A stretch of DNA of 64,000 nucleotides from Nonomuraea guangzhouensis (GTDB taxonomy: Bacteria; Actinomycetota; Actinomycetes; Streptosporangiales; Streptosporangiaceae). Positions within the stretch are counted from its first letter, which is position 1, and each line of letters begins with the position of its first letter. Under the pieces are notes generated by a model. The model was not told the origin of the DNA and searched no databases. It was given only the letters and a program-made list of their open reading frames with translations. The stretch covers positions 129,441-193,440 of the forward strand of contig NZ_JAHKRM010000028.1 in the NCBI RefSeq assembly GCF_019396345.1, given 5' to 3'. The position numbers were made by a program, and so were the translations under genes. This document shows positions 1 through 8,778 of the stretch, piece after piece.

Positions 1-105
1 CTCCAGCTGCGGCAGCAGGTCGGGGAACTGCGGCCAGTACGCGCCGAGCCCGCCCGCGACGAGCCCGACCCGGGTGGGACGGGCGGGGATTCGTTCGAGC
101 GTCAT
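1..105 (-). CDS. Sugar isomerase-like protein (L-fucose/L-arabinose isomerase type), 5' fragment
   Basis: Only the first 35 codons are inside the window; the gene runs off the left edge. The start is ATG at 105, preceded on the minus strand by a good AGGAG ribosome-binding site. The visible residues include VGLVAGGLGAYWPQFP, which resembles the N-terminus of L-fucose/L-arabinose isomerase family proteins found in actinobacterial sugar operons (recognition from memory). It is the last visible gene of the rhamnose catabolic run, about 160 bases after rhaEW. Its substrate cannot be told from this fragment. Confidence 0.6.
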   Translation of the reverse strand, partial: MTLERIPARPTRVGLVAGGLGAYWPQFPDLLPQLE

Positions 106-167
106 GTCTTGATCTCCTCTTCAGGTCGCGGGTGAGGTGTCCCGCCGTTGCCCGCTGAGGCCCTCGG

Positions 168-250
168 GGAGAACGCGCCCCAAGAGGGGGCGCGCGGATC
201 TCGGGCTTCGGAGAACGCGCCTCCGAGGGGGCGCGCGGGTCTCAGGCTTC
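168..250. repeat. Two tandem 41-42-bp GC-rich hairpin repeats between rhaEW and the isomerase-like gene
   Basis: Positions 168-209 and 210-250 are near-identical copies, both starting GGAGAACGCGCC and ending in CTTC. Each can fold into a short GC hairpin; in the first copy CGCGCCCC (174-181) pairs with GGGGCGCG (187-194) over a 5-base loop. They lie between two co-directional genes of the rhamnose operon, so an intercistronic RNA-stability element or weak terminator is plausible (inference). Confidence 0.6.
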
Positions 251-265
251 GGGGGACGGAGGGGG

Positions 266-2308
266 TTAACGGAGGAAGGCGGCGGCCACTCCGGCGTCGA
301 CCGGGATGTGCAGCCCGGTGGTCAGCGACAGGTCGCCGCCGGTGAGCGCGAACACGGCCGCGGCCACGTGCTCCGGCAGCACCTCCTGCTTGAGCAGCGT
401 GCGCTGGGCGTAGAACTCGCCCAGGCGCTCCTCCTCGACCCCGTAGACGGCCGCCCGGTTGGCGCCCCAGCCGGAGGCGAAGATCCCGGAGCCGCGTACG
501 ACGCCGTCGGGGTTGACGCCGTTGACCCGGATGCCGTGCGGGCCCAGTTCGGCCGCGAGGAGCCGCACCTGGTGGGCCTGGTCGGCCTTGGCCGCGCCGT
601 AGGCGACGTTGTTCGGCCCGGCGAACACGGCGTTCTTGGAGGAGATGTAGACGAGGTCGCCGCCCATGCCCTGGCTCAGCAGGACCCGCGCGGCCTCCCT
701 GGAGACCAGGAAGGAGCCGCGGGCCATCACGTCGTGCTGCAGGTTCCAGTCGTCGAGCGTGGTCTCCAGCAGCGAGCGCGACAGGGACAGGCCCGCGTTG
801 TTGACGACCAGGTCGACGCCGCCGAAGGCGAGGACCGCCTGCCGTACCGCGTCGGTGATCTGCTCCTCGGACGTCACGTCCACGCGTACGGCGATCGCGA
901 CGTCCTGCGGCCGGTACGCGGATCCGCCGAGCTCGGCGGCGACCTTGTCGGCGGCGGCGAGGTCGCGGTCGGCGACCACCACGCAGGCGCCCTCGGCGGC
1001 CAGGCGCCTGGCGGTGGCGGCGCCGATGCCGGAGCCGCCTCCGGTGACCAGCGCGACGCGCCCGGCCAGCGGCTTGGGCGCGGGCAGGCGGCGCAGCTTG
1101 GCCTCCTCCAGCTCCCAGTACTCGATGCGGAACTTCTCCGACTCCTCGATCGGCCGGTAGCTGGACAGCGCCTCGGCGCCGCGCATCACGTTGATCGCGT
1201 TGACGTAGAACTCACCGGCGACCCGGGCGGTCTGCTTGTCCTTGCCGAAGCTGAACATGCCGACCCCGGGCACCAGCACGATCGCCGGGTCGGCGCCGCG
1301 CATCGCGGGCGAGTCGGGGGCCGCGTGGCGCTGGTAGTAGGCGGCGTAGTCGGCGCGGTACTGGGTGTGCAGCTCGCCGAGCCGGGTCAGGACGTCCGCG
1401 AGCGGCGCGTCCGGCGGCAGGTCCAGGACGAGGGGGGCGACCTTGGTGCGCAGGAAGTGGTCGGGGCAGGAGGTGCCGAGCGCGGCCAGTCTGGGGTGCT
1501 CGGCGCGGGCCAGGAAGTCGAGCACCTCGGGCGAGTCGGTGTAGTGGCCGACCTGGCGGGCGTCGGTGCTCGCCAGGCCGCGGATCGCGGGGAAGAGCTC
1601 GGCCGCGCGGCGGTGCCTGGTCTCCTCGGGCAGGGGTTCGTGGACGACCGGGCCGAACGGGTCGGGACGGCCGTGGTCGGCGATGTACTGTTCGGCGGTA
1701 CGGATGATCTCCAGGGAGTTCGCCTGGCACTCGGCGCTCGTCTCGCCCCAGGCGGTGATGCCGTGGCCGCCGAGGATGCAGCCGATGGCCTGCGGGTTCG
1801 CCGCCTTGATCGCGGAGATGTCGAGGCCGAGCTGGAAGCCGGGGCGCCGCCACGGCACCCAGACGACCCGGTCGCCGAAGATCCGCGCGGTCAGCTCGGG
1901 GCCGTCGGCGGCGGTGGCGATCGCGATGCCGGAGTCGGGGTGCAGATGGTCGACGTGGGCGGACTCGACCAGGGCGTGCATGGCGGTGTCGATCGACGGT
2001 GCGGCGCCGCCCTTGCCGTGCAGGCAGAAGTCGAAGGCCGCCACCATCTCGTCCTCGCGCTCCTCGCCCGGGTAGACGCCGGTCAGCGCCCTGAACCGGT
2101 CCAGGCGCAGGACGGCCAGGCCGCCGGCGGTGAGCGTGCCCAGGTCGCCGCCGGAGCCCTTCACCCAGAGCAGCTCGACGTCCTGACCCGTCACCGGGTC
2201 GTTCTCGGTGCCCTTGGCGGAGGCGTTGCCGCCCGCGAAGTTGGTGTTGCGCGGATCGGAGCCGAGCGTGTGCGCTCTTTCGAGCAGTTCGTTCTTGGCG
2301 TTCGACAT
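266..2308 (-). CDS. rhaEW: Bifunctional rhamnulose-1-phosphate aldolase / lactaldehyde dehydrogenase
   Basis: This 680-aa two-domain protein is predicted to cleave L-rhamnulose-1-phosphate to DHAP and L-lactaldehyde and then oxidise the aldehyde. The N-terminal half is a class II aldolase/adducin domain with HVDHLHPDS and GGHG metal-site motifs. From about residue 415 there is a short-chain dehydrogenase domain with TGGGSGIG (NAD binding), NNAG and the catalytic YGAAK motif. The length fits the known fused family. The ATG at 2308 overlaps the stop of rhaI (TGATG), so the two are translationally coupled. The fusion and the rhaI/rhaM neighbours make the rhamnose assignment strong. Confidence 0.92.
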   Translation of the reverse strand: MSNAKNELLERAHTLGSDPRNTNFAGGNASAKGTENDPVTGQDVELLWVKGSGGDLGTLTAGGLAVLRLDRFRALTGVYPGEEREDEMVAAFDFCLHGKGGAAPSIDTAMHALVESAHVDHLHPDSGIAIATAADGPELTARIFGDRVVWVPWRRPGFQLGLDISAIKAANPQAIGCILGGHGITAWGETSAECQANSLEIIRTAEQYIADHGRPDPFGPVVHEPLPEETRHRRAAELFPAIRGLASTDARQVGHYTDSPEVLDFLARAEHPRLAALGTSCPDHFLRTKVAPLVLDLPPDAPLADVLTRLGELHTQYRADYAAYYQRHAAPDSPAMRGADPAIVLVPGVGMFSFGKDKQTARVAGEFYVNAINVMRGAEALSSYRPIEESEKFRIEYWELEEAKLRRLPAPKPLAGRVALVTGGGSGIGAATARRLAAEGACVVVADRDLAAADKVAAELGGSAYRPQDVAIAVRVDVTSEEQITDAVRQAVLAFGGVDLVVNNAGLSLSRSLLETTLDDWNLQHDVMARGSFLVSREAARVLLSQGMGGDLVYISSKNAVFAGPNNVAYGAAKADQAHQVRLLAAELGPHGIRVNGVNPDGVVRGSGIFASGWGANRAAVYGVEEERLGEFYAQRTLLKQEVLPEHVAAAVFALTGGDLSLTTGLHIPVDAGVAAAFLR

Positions 2309-3453
2309 CAGGCCCCCCAGCCTGCCTGGTTGCCGCCGACGCGGTCGGCGGCGATCTTCTCGAAGTATCCGGACTTGGCGTAGGCCGCCATCGGGTCGGG
2401 CGCGAGCCCCATCTCCTCCCGCAGCTCACCGAGCAGCGGGCGGACATCGGTGTTGTACGCGTCCATCAGCACGGCGTTGGCGCCCAGCACGTCGCCCTCC
2501 CGCTGGGCGACGGCCAGCGCGTCGCGGTCGACGAGCAGCGCCTTGGCGGTGGCCTCCTGCACGTTCATCACCGAGCGGATCTGACCGGGGATCTTGGGCT
2601 CGATGTTGTGGCACTGGTCGAGCATGAAGGCCGTCTCGTTGGTGTACCCACCGCCGCCGATGACCTCGAACATGATGCGGAACAGCTGGAACGGGTCGGC
2701 CGCGCCCACCATCAGGTCGTCGTCGGCGTAGAAGCGCGAGTTGAAGTCGAACCCGCCGAGCTTCCCCTCCCGCAGCAGGAACGCGACGATGAACTCGATG
2801 TTGGTGCCGGGCGCGTGGTGCCCGGTGTCGACCACGACCTGCGCCTTCGGGCCGAGCTTGAGGCAGTGCGCGTAAGCGGTGCCCCAGTCGGGCAGGTCGG
2901 TCATGTAGAAGGCGGGCTCGAACAGCTTGTACTCCAGCAGGAACCGCTGCTCCTCACCCAGCCGCTCGTACACCGCGGCGAGTGCTTCGGCGAGCCGGTC
3001 CTGCCGGGCCCTGATGTCGTCCTGGCCCGGGTAGTTGGTGCCGTCGGAGAACCACAGCTTCAGCGTGTCCGACCCGGTGGCGTCCATGATGTCGACACAG
3101 TCGAGCAGGTGCCGCAGCGCCTTGCGCCGCACCTCGGGATCGGGGTGGGTGACGCTGCCGAGCATGTAGTCGTTGTCCTGGAACACGTTGGAGTTGATCG
3201 CCCCGATGGTCACCCCCTGCTCGGTCGCGTGCCGGGCGAGGTCGGCGTAGTCGTCGACCTTGTCCCACGGGATGTGCAGCGCCACGGTCGGCGCGACACC
3301 GGTGTAGCGGTGCACCTGCGCCGCGTCGGCCAGCTTCTCGTACGGGTCGCGCGGCACGCCCTGCTGGGCGAACACCTTGAACCGCGTGCCGGAATTGCCG
3401 TACGCCCAGGAGGGCGTCTCTATGCGCTGCTGCCGCAGCTGATCCTTGATCAT
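2308..3453 (-). CDS. rhaI: L-rhamnose isomerase
   Basis: Predicted to convert L-rhamnose to L-rhamnulose in the cytoplasm. The 381-aa protein is of the Pseudomonas stutzeri/RhaI type: a xylose-isomerase-like TIM barrel carrying metal/substrate motifs such as VVDTGHHAPGTNIEF and FDFNSRFYADDDLMVG. The start is ATG at 3453, 12 bases after the rhaM stop; the 3' end overlaps rhaEW by one base. It sits between mutarotase and aldolase genes, exactly where the pathway needs it. No anomalies were seen. Confidence 0.93.
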   Translation of the reverse strand: MIKDQLRQQRIETPSWAYGNSGTRFKVFAQQGVPRDPYEKLADAAQVHRYTGVAPTVALHIPWDKVDDYADLARHATEQGVTIGAINSNVFQDNDYMLGSVTHPDPEVRRKALRHLLDCVDIMDATGSDTLKLWFSDGTNYPGQDDIRARQDRLAEALAAVYERLGEEQRFLLEYKLFEPAFYMTDLPDWGTAYAHCLKLGPKAQVVVDTGHHAPGTNIEFIVAFLLREGKLGGFDFNSRFYADDDLMVGAADPFQLFRIMFEVIGGGGYTNETAFMLDQCHNIEPKIPGQIRSVMNVQEATAKALLVDRDALAVAQREGDVLGANAVLMDAYNTDVRPLLGELREEMGLAPDPMAAYAKSGYFEKIAADRVGGNQAGWGA

Positions 3454-3465
3454 TTTTCCCCGATT

Positions 3466-3777
3466 TCAATCCAGATGGAAAACTTCGGCCAGCGTGAACA
3501 GCGCCTCGTCGGGCCGTCCGGCCTCGAAGAAGGGAGCCATCTCCGCCTGCCAGCGGCTGTTGACATCGGTCTCGGCCATCGCCTGCTGCGCCGCCGCGAA
3601 GTCATCGGTCTCCAGATAACCCACCAGCAGCCCGTCATCGCTCAGGAACAGCGAGTAGTTACGCCACCCGGTCTTCGTCAGCGCATCGAGCATCTCGGGC
3701 CAGACGGCCCGGTGCCGCTCCTTGTACTCCTCGAGCCGCTCGGGCCGCACCCTCAACAGAAAACAAACCCGCTCCAC
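3466..3777 (-). CDS. rhaM: L-rhamnose mutarotase
   Basis: A 103-aa protein of the usual RhaM (YiiL/RhaU) length, predicted to interconvert rhamnose anomers so that the isomerase gets its preferred form. It starts MERVCFLLRVRPERLEEYK and carries the conserved ERHRAVWPEML segment with the active-site histidine and GWRNYSLFL. The ATG at 3777 follows an AGGAGG-like site. It is the first gene of the catabolic block and lies downstream of a strong terminator hairpin that follows rhaS, so the block may have its own promoter or rely on read-through. Confidence 0.92.
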   Translation of the reverse strand: MERVCFLLRVRPERLEEYKERHRAVWPEMLDALTKTGWRNYSLFLSDDGLLVGYLETDDFAAAQQAMAETDVNSRWQAEMAPFFEAGRPDEALFTLAEVFHLD

Positions 3778-4096
3778 ACCAACCTCCTCTCAACTGACCC
3801 ACCACCGCTCTCCAGACGCCTGTCCTGCGCCCCTCCGGGCACCTCTTCGGACACCTCTCCGGGCGCTTCACCAGGCACCTCTCCGGGCGCTTCTCGAGGC
3901 GCCGCGTCGGCGGGACGATGTGCGGCCGGGCCCGGCGCCCCTGACGGCGCCGGGCCTGATTCACGGAACCCGGCCAAGACTGCGCACGTCACGGAGCCCG
4001 ACCACCTCCACCGGAGGAGCGTGCCCCTGGACAGACCCCAGCCCCGTAAGGCGGTTGGGGCCCACTTGGCCGTGCCGTAAAGAAACAAGAGCTTGT
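3778..4096. other. Intergenic region between rhaS and rhaM
   Basis: No gene is seen here. The segment at about 3830-3905 holds imperfect short repeats (variants of CACCTCTCCGGGCGCTTC). A strong hairpin follows at 3929-3956, and a small palindrome (AACAAG-AG-CTTGTT) lies just past the rhaS stop. The stretch separates the transporter genes from the catabolic genes. Confidence 0.6.
3929..3956 (-). terminator. Intrinsic-type terminator hairpin downstream of rhaS
   Basis: A perfect 11-bp GC stem (GGCCCGGCGCC at 3929-3939, GGCGCCGGGCC at 3946-3956) has a 6-base loop. It lies about 140 bases past the rhaS stop and before rhaM. No U-run follows, as is usual in actinobacteria. It probably reduces transcription from the transporter genes into the catabolic genes. 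Confidence 0.65.
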
Positions 4097-5167
4097 TTAG
4101 TAATCGAATCCATCTATGTTCGACGCGTCGAAGGTGAACGGCGGACCGAGGATCACCTCGCCCTGCTTGCCGATCGTGCGCTCGCCCAGCTTGCCCGCCT
4201 TGAACGTCTCCCCCTCGGCCCCCGTGATCTGCCCCGACACCAGCGCCGCGGCGGCGTAGGAGGCCAGGTAGCCGAGGTCCTTCGGGTTCCACAGCGCGAA
4301 CTTCGTCACCGTCTTGTCCTTGACGAACTGCCGCATCTGGTTCGGCGTACCGAGCCCGGTGAGCACGACCTTGCCCTTGTACTTGGAGCCGGAGATGTAC
4401 CGCGCCGCCGCCGAGATGCCGACCGTGGTCGGGGAGATGATCCCCTTCAGGTTGGGATAGGCCTGCATCAGGCCCTGCGTCTGGGTGAACGACTTCTGGT
4501 CGTCGTCGTCGCCGTACGCCACCTTGACGAGCTTCATGTCCTTGTACTCGGGCTTGGCCAGCTCGTCCTTCATGAACTTGATCCAGGTGTTCTGGTTCGT
4601 GGCGTTCGCGGTGGCCGACAGGATGGCGATGTCGCCCTTGTTGCCGATCATCCCGGCCAGCAGCTTGACCTGGCTGCGGCCGACCTCCTCCGAGCTGGCC
4701 TGGTTGATGAACAGGTCGCGGCACTCCGGAGCGGCGTCCGAGTCGTACGCGACGATCTTGATGCCCTTGGCGCGGGCCTGCTGGAGCGGCCCGCAGACGG
4801 CGTTGGCGTCGTTGGCGGCGATGAGGATCGCGTCATGGCCCTGCTGGGTGAGCGTGTTGATGTAGGAGATCTGCGACGAGGCCGACGCGTCGGACGGGCC
4901 GACCTCCTTGGCCTCGCCCTGGTACTCCTTGGCCGCTTCGATGCCCGCGTTGTCGACGATCGTCTCGTAGGGGTTGTTGATCGCCTTGGGGAGGAAGGCG
5001 AGCTTCAGTCCCTGCTTGATCGGGGCGTTCGGGTCGGCCTTGGCGGCCGACGAGGAGGCGGGCGCCGGCGCGGGCGCCGAGGTCACGCTGGACTTGGTCG
5101 TGCCGCCGCAAGCCGCCACGCCAAGAGCGAGGAGCGCGGTCACAGCGGTCAGGCGCATCGGGGTCAT
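4097..5167 (-). CDS. rhaS: Rhamnose ABC transporter substrate-binding lipoprotein
   Basis: A 356-aa periplasmic-binding protein of the pentose/hexose (type I fold, RbsB-like) class, predicted to capture rhamnose outside the membrane. It begins MTPMRLTAVTALLALGVAAC, a lipoprotein signal peptide ending in a VAAC lipobox, then an Ala/Pro/Ser-rich linker. The start at 5167 has AAAGGA at good spacing and overlaps the upstream permease stop (ATGA). A longer in-frame reading up to 5824 is not used because it lies within the permease. Motifs such as SDASASSQISYIN and GISAAARY fit this family. Confidence 0.88.
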   Translation of the reverse strand: MTPMRLTAVTALLALGVAACGGTTKSSVTSAPAPAPASSSAAKADPNAPIKQGLKLAFLPKAINNPYETIVDNAGIEAAKEYQGEAKEVGPSDASASSQISYINTLTQQGHDAILIAANDANAVCGPLQQARAKGIKIVAYDSDAAPECRDLFINQASSEEVGRSQVKLLAGMIGNKGDIAILSATANATNQNTWIKFMKDELAKPEYKDMKLVKVAYGDDDDQKSFTQTQGLMQAYPNLKGIISPTTVGISAAARYISGSKYKGKVVLTGLGTPNQMRQFVKDKTVTKFALWNPKDLGYLASYAAAALVSGQITGAEGETFKAGKLGERTIGKQGEVILGPPFTFDASNIDGFDY

Positions 5168-6120
5168 GGGGATCCTTTCAGAGCTGGCCTGACGAGCGAG
5201 ACGAGACGGGGGGTGAGCACCGAGACGATGAGGAGCAGCCCCGTGACGATGGACTGGATCTCGGTCGAGACGTCGCCGAGCATGAGCAGATTGCGCAGCA
5301 ACCCGATGAGCAGCACACCGGCGATGACGCCGCCGAGCGTGCCCTTGCCGCCGTCGAAGTCGACACCGCCGAGGAGCACGGCGGCGATGACGGCGAGTTC
5401 GATGCCCACGCCGTTGTCGGCCCGGGCGGAGCCGTACCTGAGCGTGAAGAGGACGCCGGCGAAACCGGCGACGGTACCGGAGATCACGAAGAGCAGCAGT
5501 TTGACGCGCTTGACGCGGATCCCGGCGAAGAACGCGGCCTGCTCCTGCGCGCCGATCGCGTACAGCGCCCGGCCGAAGCCGGTGGCGTGCAGGACCACGC
5601 CCACGATGGCGGCCAGCAGGACGAACAGCGCTATCGGGTACGGGATGGGCGTCCCCGGCACGTCGTTCAGGGCGAGCGCGGTGTAGTCCGGCGGGAACTG
5701 GGCGATCGCCCGGTCCCCGAGCACGACATAGGCGAGGCCGCGGTAGAGGGCGAGCGTGCCGATCGTGACGGCCAGCGAGGGCAGCCCGAGCCGGGTCACC
5801 AGCAACCCGTTGACCAGCCCGCACACGGCCCCGGTCAGCACGGCGATCGGGATGATCGTCTCGATCGCCATGCCGCCGTCCCAGAGCGAGCCGACCAGCG
5901 CGCTCGACAGCCCGAGCACGGAGGCGACCGACAGGTCCACCTCGGCGGCCACGACCAGCATGGTCATGGCCAGCGCGATGAGCGCGATCTCGCCCAGGTC
6001 GCCGAGCGCGAACGACAGGTTGTCGACGGTCGCGAAGCTCGGCGAGGTGAGCGAGCCCGCGGCGAACACGGCGATCAGCAGCGCGCCGACCAGCACGTCC
6101 CAGCGCAAGACCTTAGCCAT
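5164..6120 (-). CDS. rhaQ: Rhamnose ABC transporter permease
   Basis: A 318-aa RbsC/AraH-type (BPD_transp_2) inner-membrane permease with about nine hydrophobic segments, for example LVGALLIAVFAAGSL near the N-terminus and LLIGLLRNLLML near the C-terminus. The EAA-like loop reads YAIGAQEQAAFFAGIRVKRV. The ATG at 6120 overlaps the preceding permease's 3' end by 8 bases, and its own stop overlaps rhaS. P versus Q is assigned by gene order compared with the Rhizobium rhaSTPQ locus, so the letter is arbitrary. Confidence 0.88.
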   Translation of the reverse strand: MAKVLRWDVLVGALLIAVFAAGSLTSPSFATVDNLSFALGDLGEIALIALAMTMLVVAAEVDLSVASVLGLSSALVGSLWDGGMAIETIIPIAVLTGAVCGLVNGLLVTRLGLPSLAVTIGTLALYRGLAYVVLGDRAIAQFPPDYTALALNDVPGTPIPYPIALFVLLAAIVGVVLHATGFGRALYAIGAQEQAAFFAGIRVKRVKLLLFVISGTVAGFAGVLFTLRYGSARADNGVGIELAVIAAVLLGGVDFDGGKGTLGGVIAGVLLIGLLRNLLMLGDVSTEIQSIVTGLLLIVSVLTPRLVSLVRPALKGSP

Positions 6121-7144
6121 GGCGGCTCCTGTTCCTGAGCAGACGGGCGAGTCTGAGGGCGAGCACCCGGTCGACGCTGATGGCCAGCAGGAGCAGCGCC
6201 CCGGTGATGGCCTGCTGCCAGAACGGGTTGACCCGGAGCACGACCAGCGCGCTGCCGATCGTGGTGAGCAGCAGCGCGCCGAGCGCCGCGCCGTACACGC
6301 TGCCGACGCCGCCGGTGATCGCGACGCCGCCGACCACGACCGCGCTGACCACGAGCAGCTCCCAGCCGTGCGCGGAGTCGGCGATGACCGTCCCGAACCT
6401 GGCCAGCCAGAGCACCCCCGCCAGTCCCGCGAGGCAGCCGCTGACCAGGTAGGCGACCAGGATCCGCCGCCTGACGGGCACGCCCGCCAGCCGGGCGGCC
6501 TCCGGGCTGGAGCCGATGGCGTAGAACTCCCGGCCGCTCGGGTACGACCGCAGGTAGTAGCCGATCGCCACCATGATCACCAGGGTGATGAGCGGCAGGT
6601 ACGGCACGCCGAGCACGGCGCCGTTGCCCAGCGACAGCAGTCCCGGCGGCAGGTTGACCGCGTTGATCTGCCGGCCGTGGGCGATGTAGTGGTCGACGCC
6701 CTGGATCACGTACAGGGTGCCGAGCGTCACCACCAGGGCGGGCACCCGGCAGAAGCTGACCAGCAGCCCGTTGAGCAGCCCGCAGGCCGCGCCGATCGCC
6801 ACGCCGAGCAGCATGCCCGGCACGATGCCCCAGCCGCTCGCCAGCAGGTCGCCGGTCACGAAGGCGACCAGGCCGACCACGGAGCCGACGGACAGGTCGA
6901 GGTTGCGGGTGATCACCACCAGGGACTGGCCGACGGCCAGCAGCGCGAGGATGGCGGTGTTGAGCAGGATGTCCTCGATGCCCTGCCCGGACAGGAAGTT
7001 GCCGTTGACACTGGCCGTGACCCCGACGAGCGCGACCAGCGCGATGACCAGGCTCAGCTCGCGGGCGCGGAACACCAGGTCGACGAGCCCGCGGGCACTG
7101 CGCGCGGACGTCGCCTGCTCGGGCGGGGCAGTGGCGGTCGTCAC
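6113..7144 (-). CDS. rhaP: Rhamnose ABC transporter permease
   Basis: A 343-aa sugar ABC permease of the RbsC type, the partner of the next gene. It has multiple membrane segments and the loop YAIGSSPEAARLAGVPVRRR that contacts the ATPase. The start is GTG at 7144 with GGGAG six bases upstream. It follows the ATPase gene by 13 bases and overlaps the second permease by 8 bases, indicating one transcript. The N-terminus is a short polar Ala/Thr/Ser-rich cytoplasmic tail. Confidence 0.88.
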   Translation of the reverse strand: MTTATAPPEQATSARSARGLVDLVFRARELSLVIALVALVGVTASVNGNFLSGQGIEDILLNTAILALLAVGQSLVVITRNLDLSVGSVVGLVAFVTGDLLASGWGIVPGMLLGVAIGAACGLLNGLLVSFCRVPALVVTLGTLYVIQGVDHYIAHGRQINAVNLPPGLLSLGNGAVLGVPYLPLITLVIMVAIGYYLRSYPSGREFYAIGSSPEAARLAGVPVRRRILVAYLVSGCLAGLAGVLWLARFGTVIADSAHGWELLVVSAVVVGGVAITGGVGSVYGAALGALLLTTIGSALVVLRVNPFWQQAITGALLLLAISVDRVLALRLARLLRNRSRHG

Positions 7145-7157
7145 AAGGATCTCCCAG

Positions 7158-8654
7158 TCATGCGGCCCTCCCGGTGGCGGCGTTCATCACGCTCTCCTCG
7201 GTCGCGTCGGCGCGTGAGATCTCGGCGGTCAGCCGTCCCTCGTGCATGACCAGCACCCGGTCGGCCATGCCGAGCACCTCCGGCAGGTCGGAGGAGATCA
7301 TGAGCACCGCGATGCCCTGCCCGGCCAGTTCCGACAGCAGCCGGTGCACCTCCGCCTTGGTGCCGACGTCGATGCCGCGGGTCGGCTCGTCCACGATCAG
7401 CACGGACGGCTTCGTGGCCAGCCATTTGGCCAGCACGACCTTCTGCTGGTTGCCGCCGGACAGCACGCCCACCCCATCACTGAGCCGGGCGAACTTGAGC
7501 CGCAAGCGCACCGCCCAGTCCTTGGCCCGGTCGCGCTCGGCCTTCCGCGAGATCGTCACGCCCCTGCGCAGCGAGCCCAGCCCGGTCAGGCCGATGTTGC
7601 GCTCGATCGACAGCTCCATGACCAGCCCCTGCTGGCGGCGGTCCTCCGGCACCAGGGCCAGGCCCGCGCCCATCGCCGCCGTCGGGCTCCCGGCGGGCAG
7701 CCGCCGGCCGTCCACGGACACCGAGCCCGCGTCCCAGCGGTCCACGCCGAAGACCGCCCTGGCCACCTCGCTCCGCCCGGCGCCCACCAGCCCGGCGAGC
7801 GCGACGATCTCGCCCCGCCGTACCTGGAAGGAGACGTCGGTGAAGACGCCCTCGCGGGTCAGCCGCTCCACCTGGAGCGCGACCTCGCCGAGCGGGGCCT
7901 CCTCCTTGGGGTAGAGCGCGCCGAGCTCGCGGCCCACCATGCGGCGTACCAGGTCGTCGTGGGTGAGCCCCGAGACGGGCTCGCTGGCGATCCAGGCGCC
8001 GTCGCGCAGCGTCGTGACCCGCTGGCAGAGCGAGAAGATCTCGTCCAGCCGGTGCGAGATGAACAGGATCGCGCAGCCGTGCTCGCGCAGCGCCTCGACC
8101 ACCGAGAACAGCCGCGCCACCTCGTTACCGGACAGCGCGGCCGTCGGCTCGTCCATGATCAGGACGCGGGCGTCGCGGGAGAGGGCCTTGGCGATCTCGA
8201 CGAGCTGCTGGTCGGCGATGGACAGGCCGCGCGACGGCTGTTCGGGGTCGAGGGCGACGCCGAGCCGCTCGAACAGCTCCCGTGTCTGGGCGCGCATCGC
8301 CTTGCGGTCGATGCGGCCGAGGGAGCGGCGGGGCTGGCGGCCCATGAAGATGTTCTCGGCGACGGACAGGTCCGGAAAAAGCGTCGGCTCCTGGTAGATC
8401 ACGGCCACCCCGGCCTGCTGGGCGTCGGCCGGTCCCGCGAAGACGACCGGCTCGCCGTTCAGCAGCACCTGGCCGGTGTCGGGCCGGTGGACGCCGGCCA
8501 GGGTCTTGACGAGGGTCGACTTGCCCGCGCCGTTCTCCCCTGCCAGGGCGTGCGCCTCACCGGCGAACAGGTCGAGTGAGACCTCGCGCAGCGCTCTGAC
8601 CGCTCCGAACGACTTGCTGACGTTCGCGAGCGCGAGTGTGGGGGTGACACTCAT
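7158..8654 (-). CDS. rhaT: Rhamnose ABC transporter ATP-binding protein (two-domain)
   Basis: A 498-aa RbsA/MglA-type ATPase with tandem nucleotide-binding domains. The first has Walker A GENGAGKST, a Walker B LIMDEPTAAL and an SLSIADQQ-like signature; the second has the usual degenerate GLVGAGRSE loop, LSGGNQQK and LIVDEPTRG. It powers import by RhaP/RhaQ/RhaS. The ATG at 8654 has GGAGGG upstream. It is the first gene of the minus-strand operon, facing rhaB across a shared 124-base promoter with paired operator motifs. Confidence 0.9.
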   Translation of the reverse strand: MSVTPTLALANVSKSFGAVRALREVSLDLFAGEAHALAGENGAGKSTLVKTLAGVHRPDTGQVLLNGEPVVFAGPADAQQAGVAVIYQEPTLFPDLSVAENIFMGRQPRRSLGRIDRKAMRAQTRELFERLGVALDPEQPSRGLSIADQQLVEIAKALSRDARVLIMDEPTAALSGNEVARLFSVVEALREHGCAILFISHRLDEIFSLCQRVTTLRDGAWIASEPVSGLTHDDLVRRMVGRELGALYPKEEAPLGEVALQVERLTREGVFTDVSFQVRRGEIVALAGLVGAGRSEVARAVFGVDRWDAGSVSVDGRRLPAGSPTAAMGAGLALVPEDRRQQGLVMELSIERNIGLTGLGSLRRGVTISRKAERDRAKDWAVRLRLKFARLSDGVGVLSGGNQQKVVLAKWLATKPSVLIVDEPTRGIDVGTKAEVHRLLSELAGQGIAVLMISSDLPEVLGMADRVLVMHEGRLTAEISRADATEESVMNAATGRAA

Positions 8655-8671
8655 GCATCCCTCCGGACAAC

Positions 8672-8685
8672 AAACGTTTTAATCG
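8672..8685. promoter_or_regulatory. Operator-like site 1 (rha), near rhaT
   Basis: AAACGTTTTAATCG contains the LacI-type CG-centred palindrome AAACGTTT and shares ACGTTTTAATCG with the site at 8762-8774. It lies 17-31 bases upstream of the rhaT start. It is a likely target of the LacI regulator encoded at 10119 (inference from motif symmetry and position). Confidence 0.6.
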
Positions 8686-8761
8686 CGACGAACCCGGAAT
8701 CTAAGCGCTGGACCAGCAGGCGTCAATGCCTTCACGCCTCTTCTGGCGTCTTTGTGATTGT

Positions 8762-8774
8762 TACGTTTTAATCG
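8762..8774 (+). promoter_or_regulatory. Operator-like site 2 (rha) overlapping the rhaB promoter
   Basis: TACGTTTTAATCG repeats the core of the site at 8672-8685. TTTAAT (8767-8772) could serve as a -10 element placed 7 bases before the GTG at 8779, so rhaB may have a leaderless or near-leaderless mRNA that the repressor would block directly (inference). Confidence 0.55.
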
Positions 8775-8778
8775 GGGG

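Noticed and set aside
137..2383. 748-codon plus-strand open frame opposite rhaEW
   Set aside because: It is antisense to a clear two-domain enzyme and has the His/Arg/Gly/Val-rich composition typical of a shadow frame in high-GC DNA.
5168..5824. N-terminal extension of rhaS in the same frame
   Set aside because: It lies inside the permease gene, is Arg-rich and has no signal peptide; the lipoprotein start at 5167 has a good ribosome-binding site.
5587..7249. Long plus-strand frames opposite the permease genes
   Set aside because: Antisense shadows with no ribosome-binding site and low-complexity composition.
4850..8650. Other sub-200-codon frames inside the transporter genes
   Set aside because: All are embedded in or antisense to well-supported genes.
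8758..8778. TTG start for rhaB
   Set aside because: It would begin inside the operator/promoter motif; the family N-terminus starts at GTG 8779.
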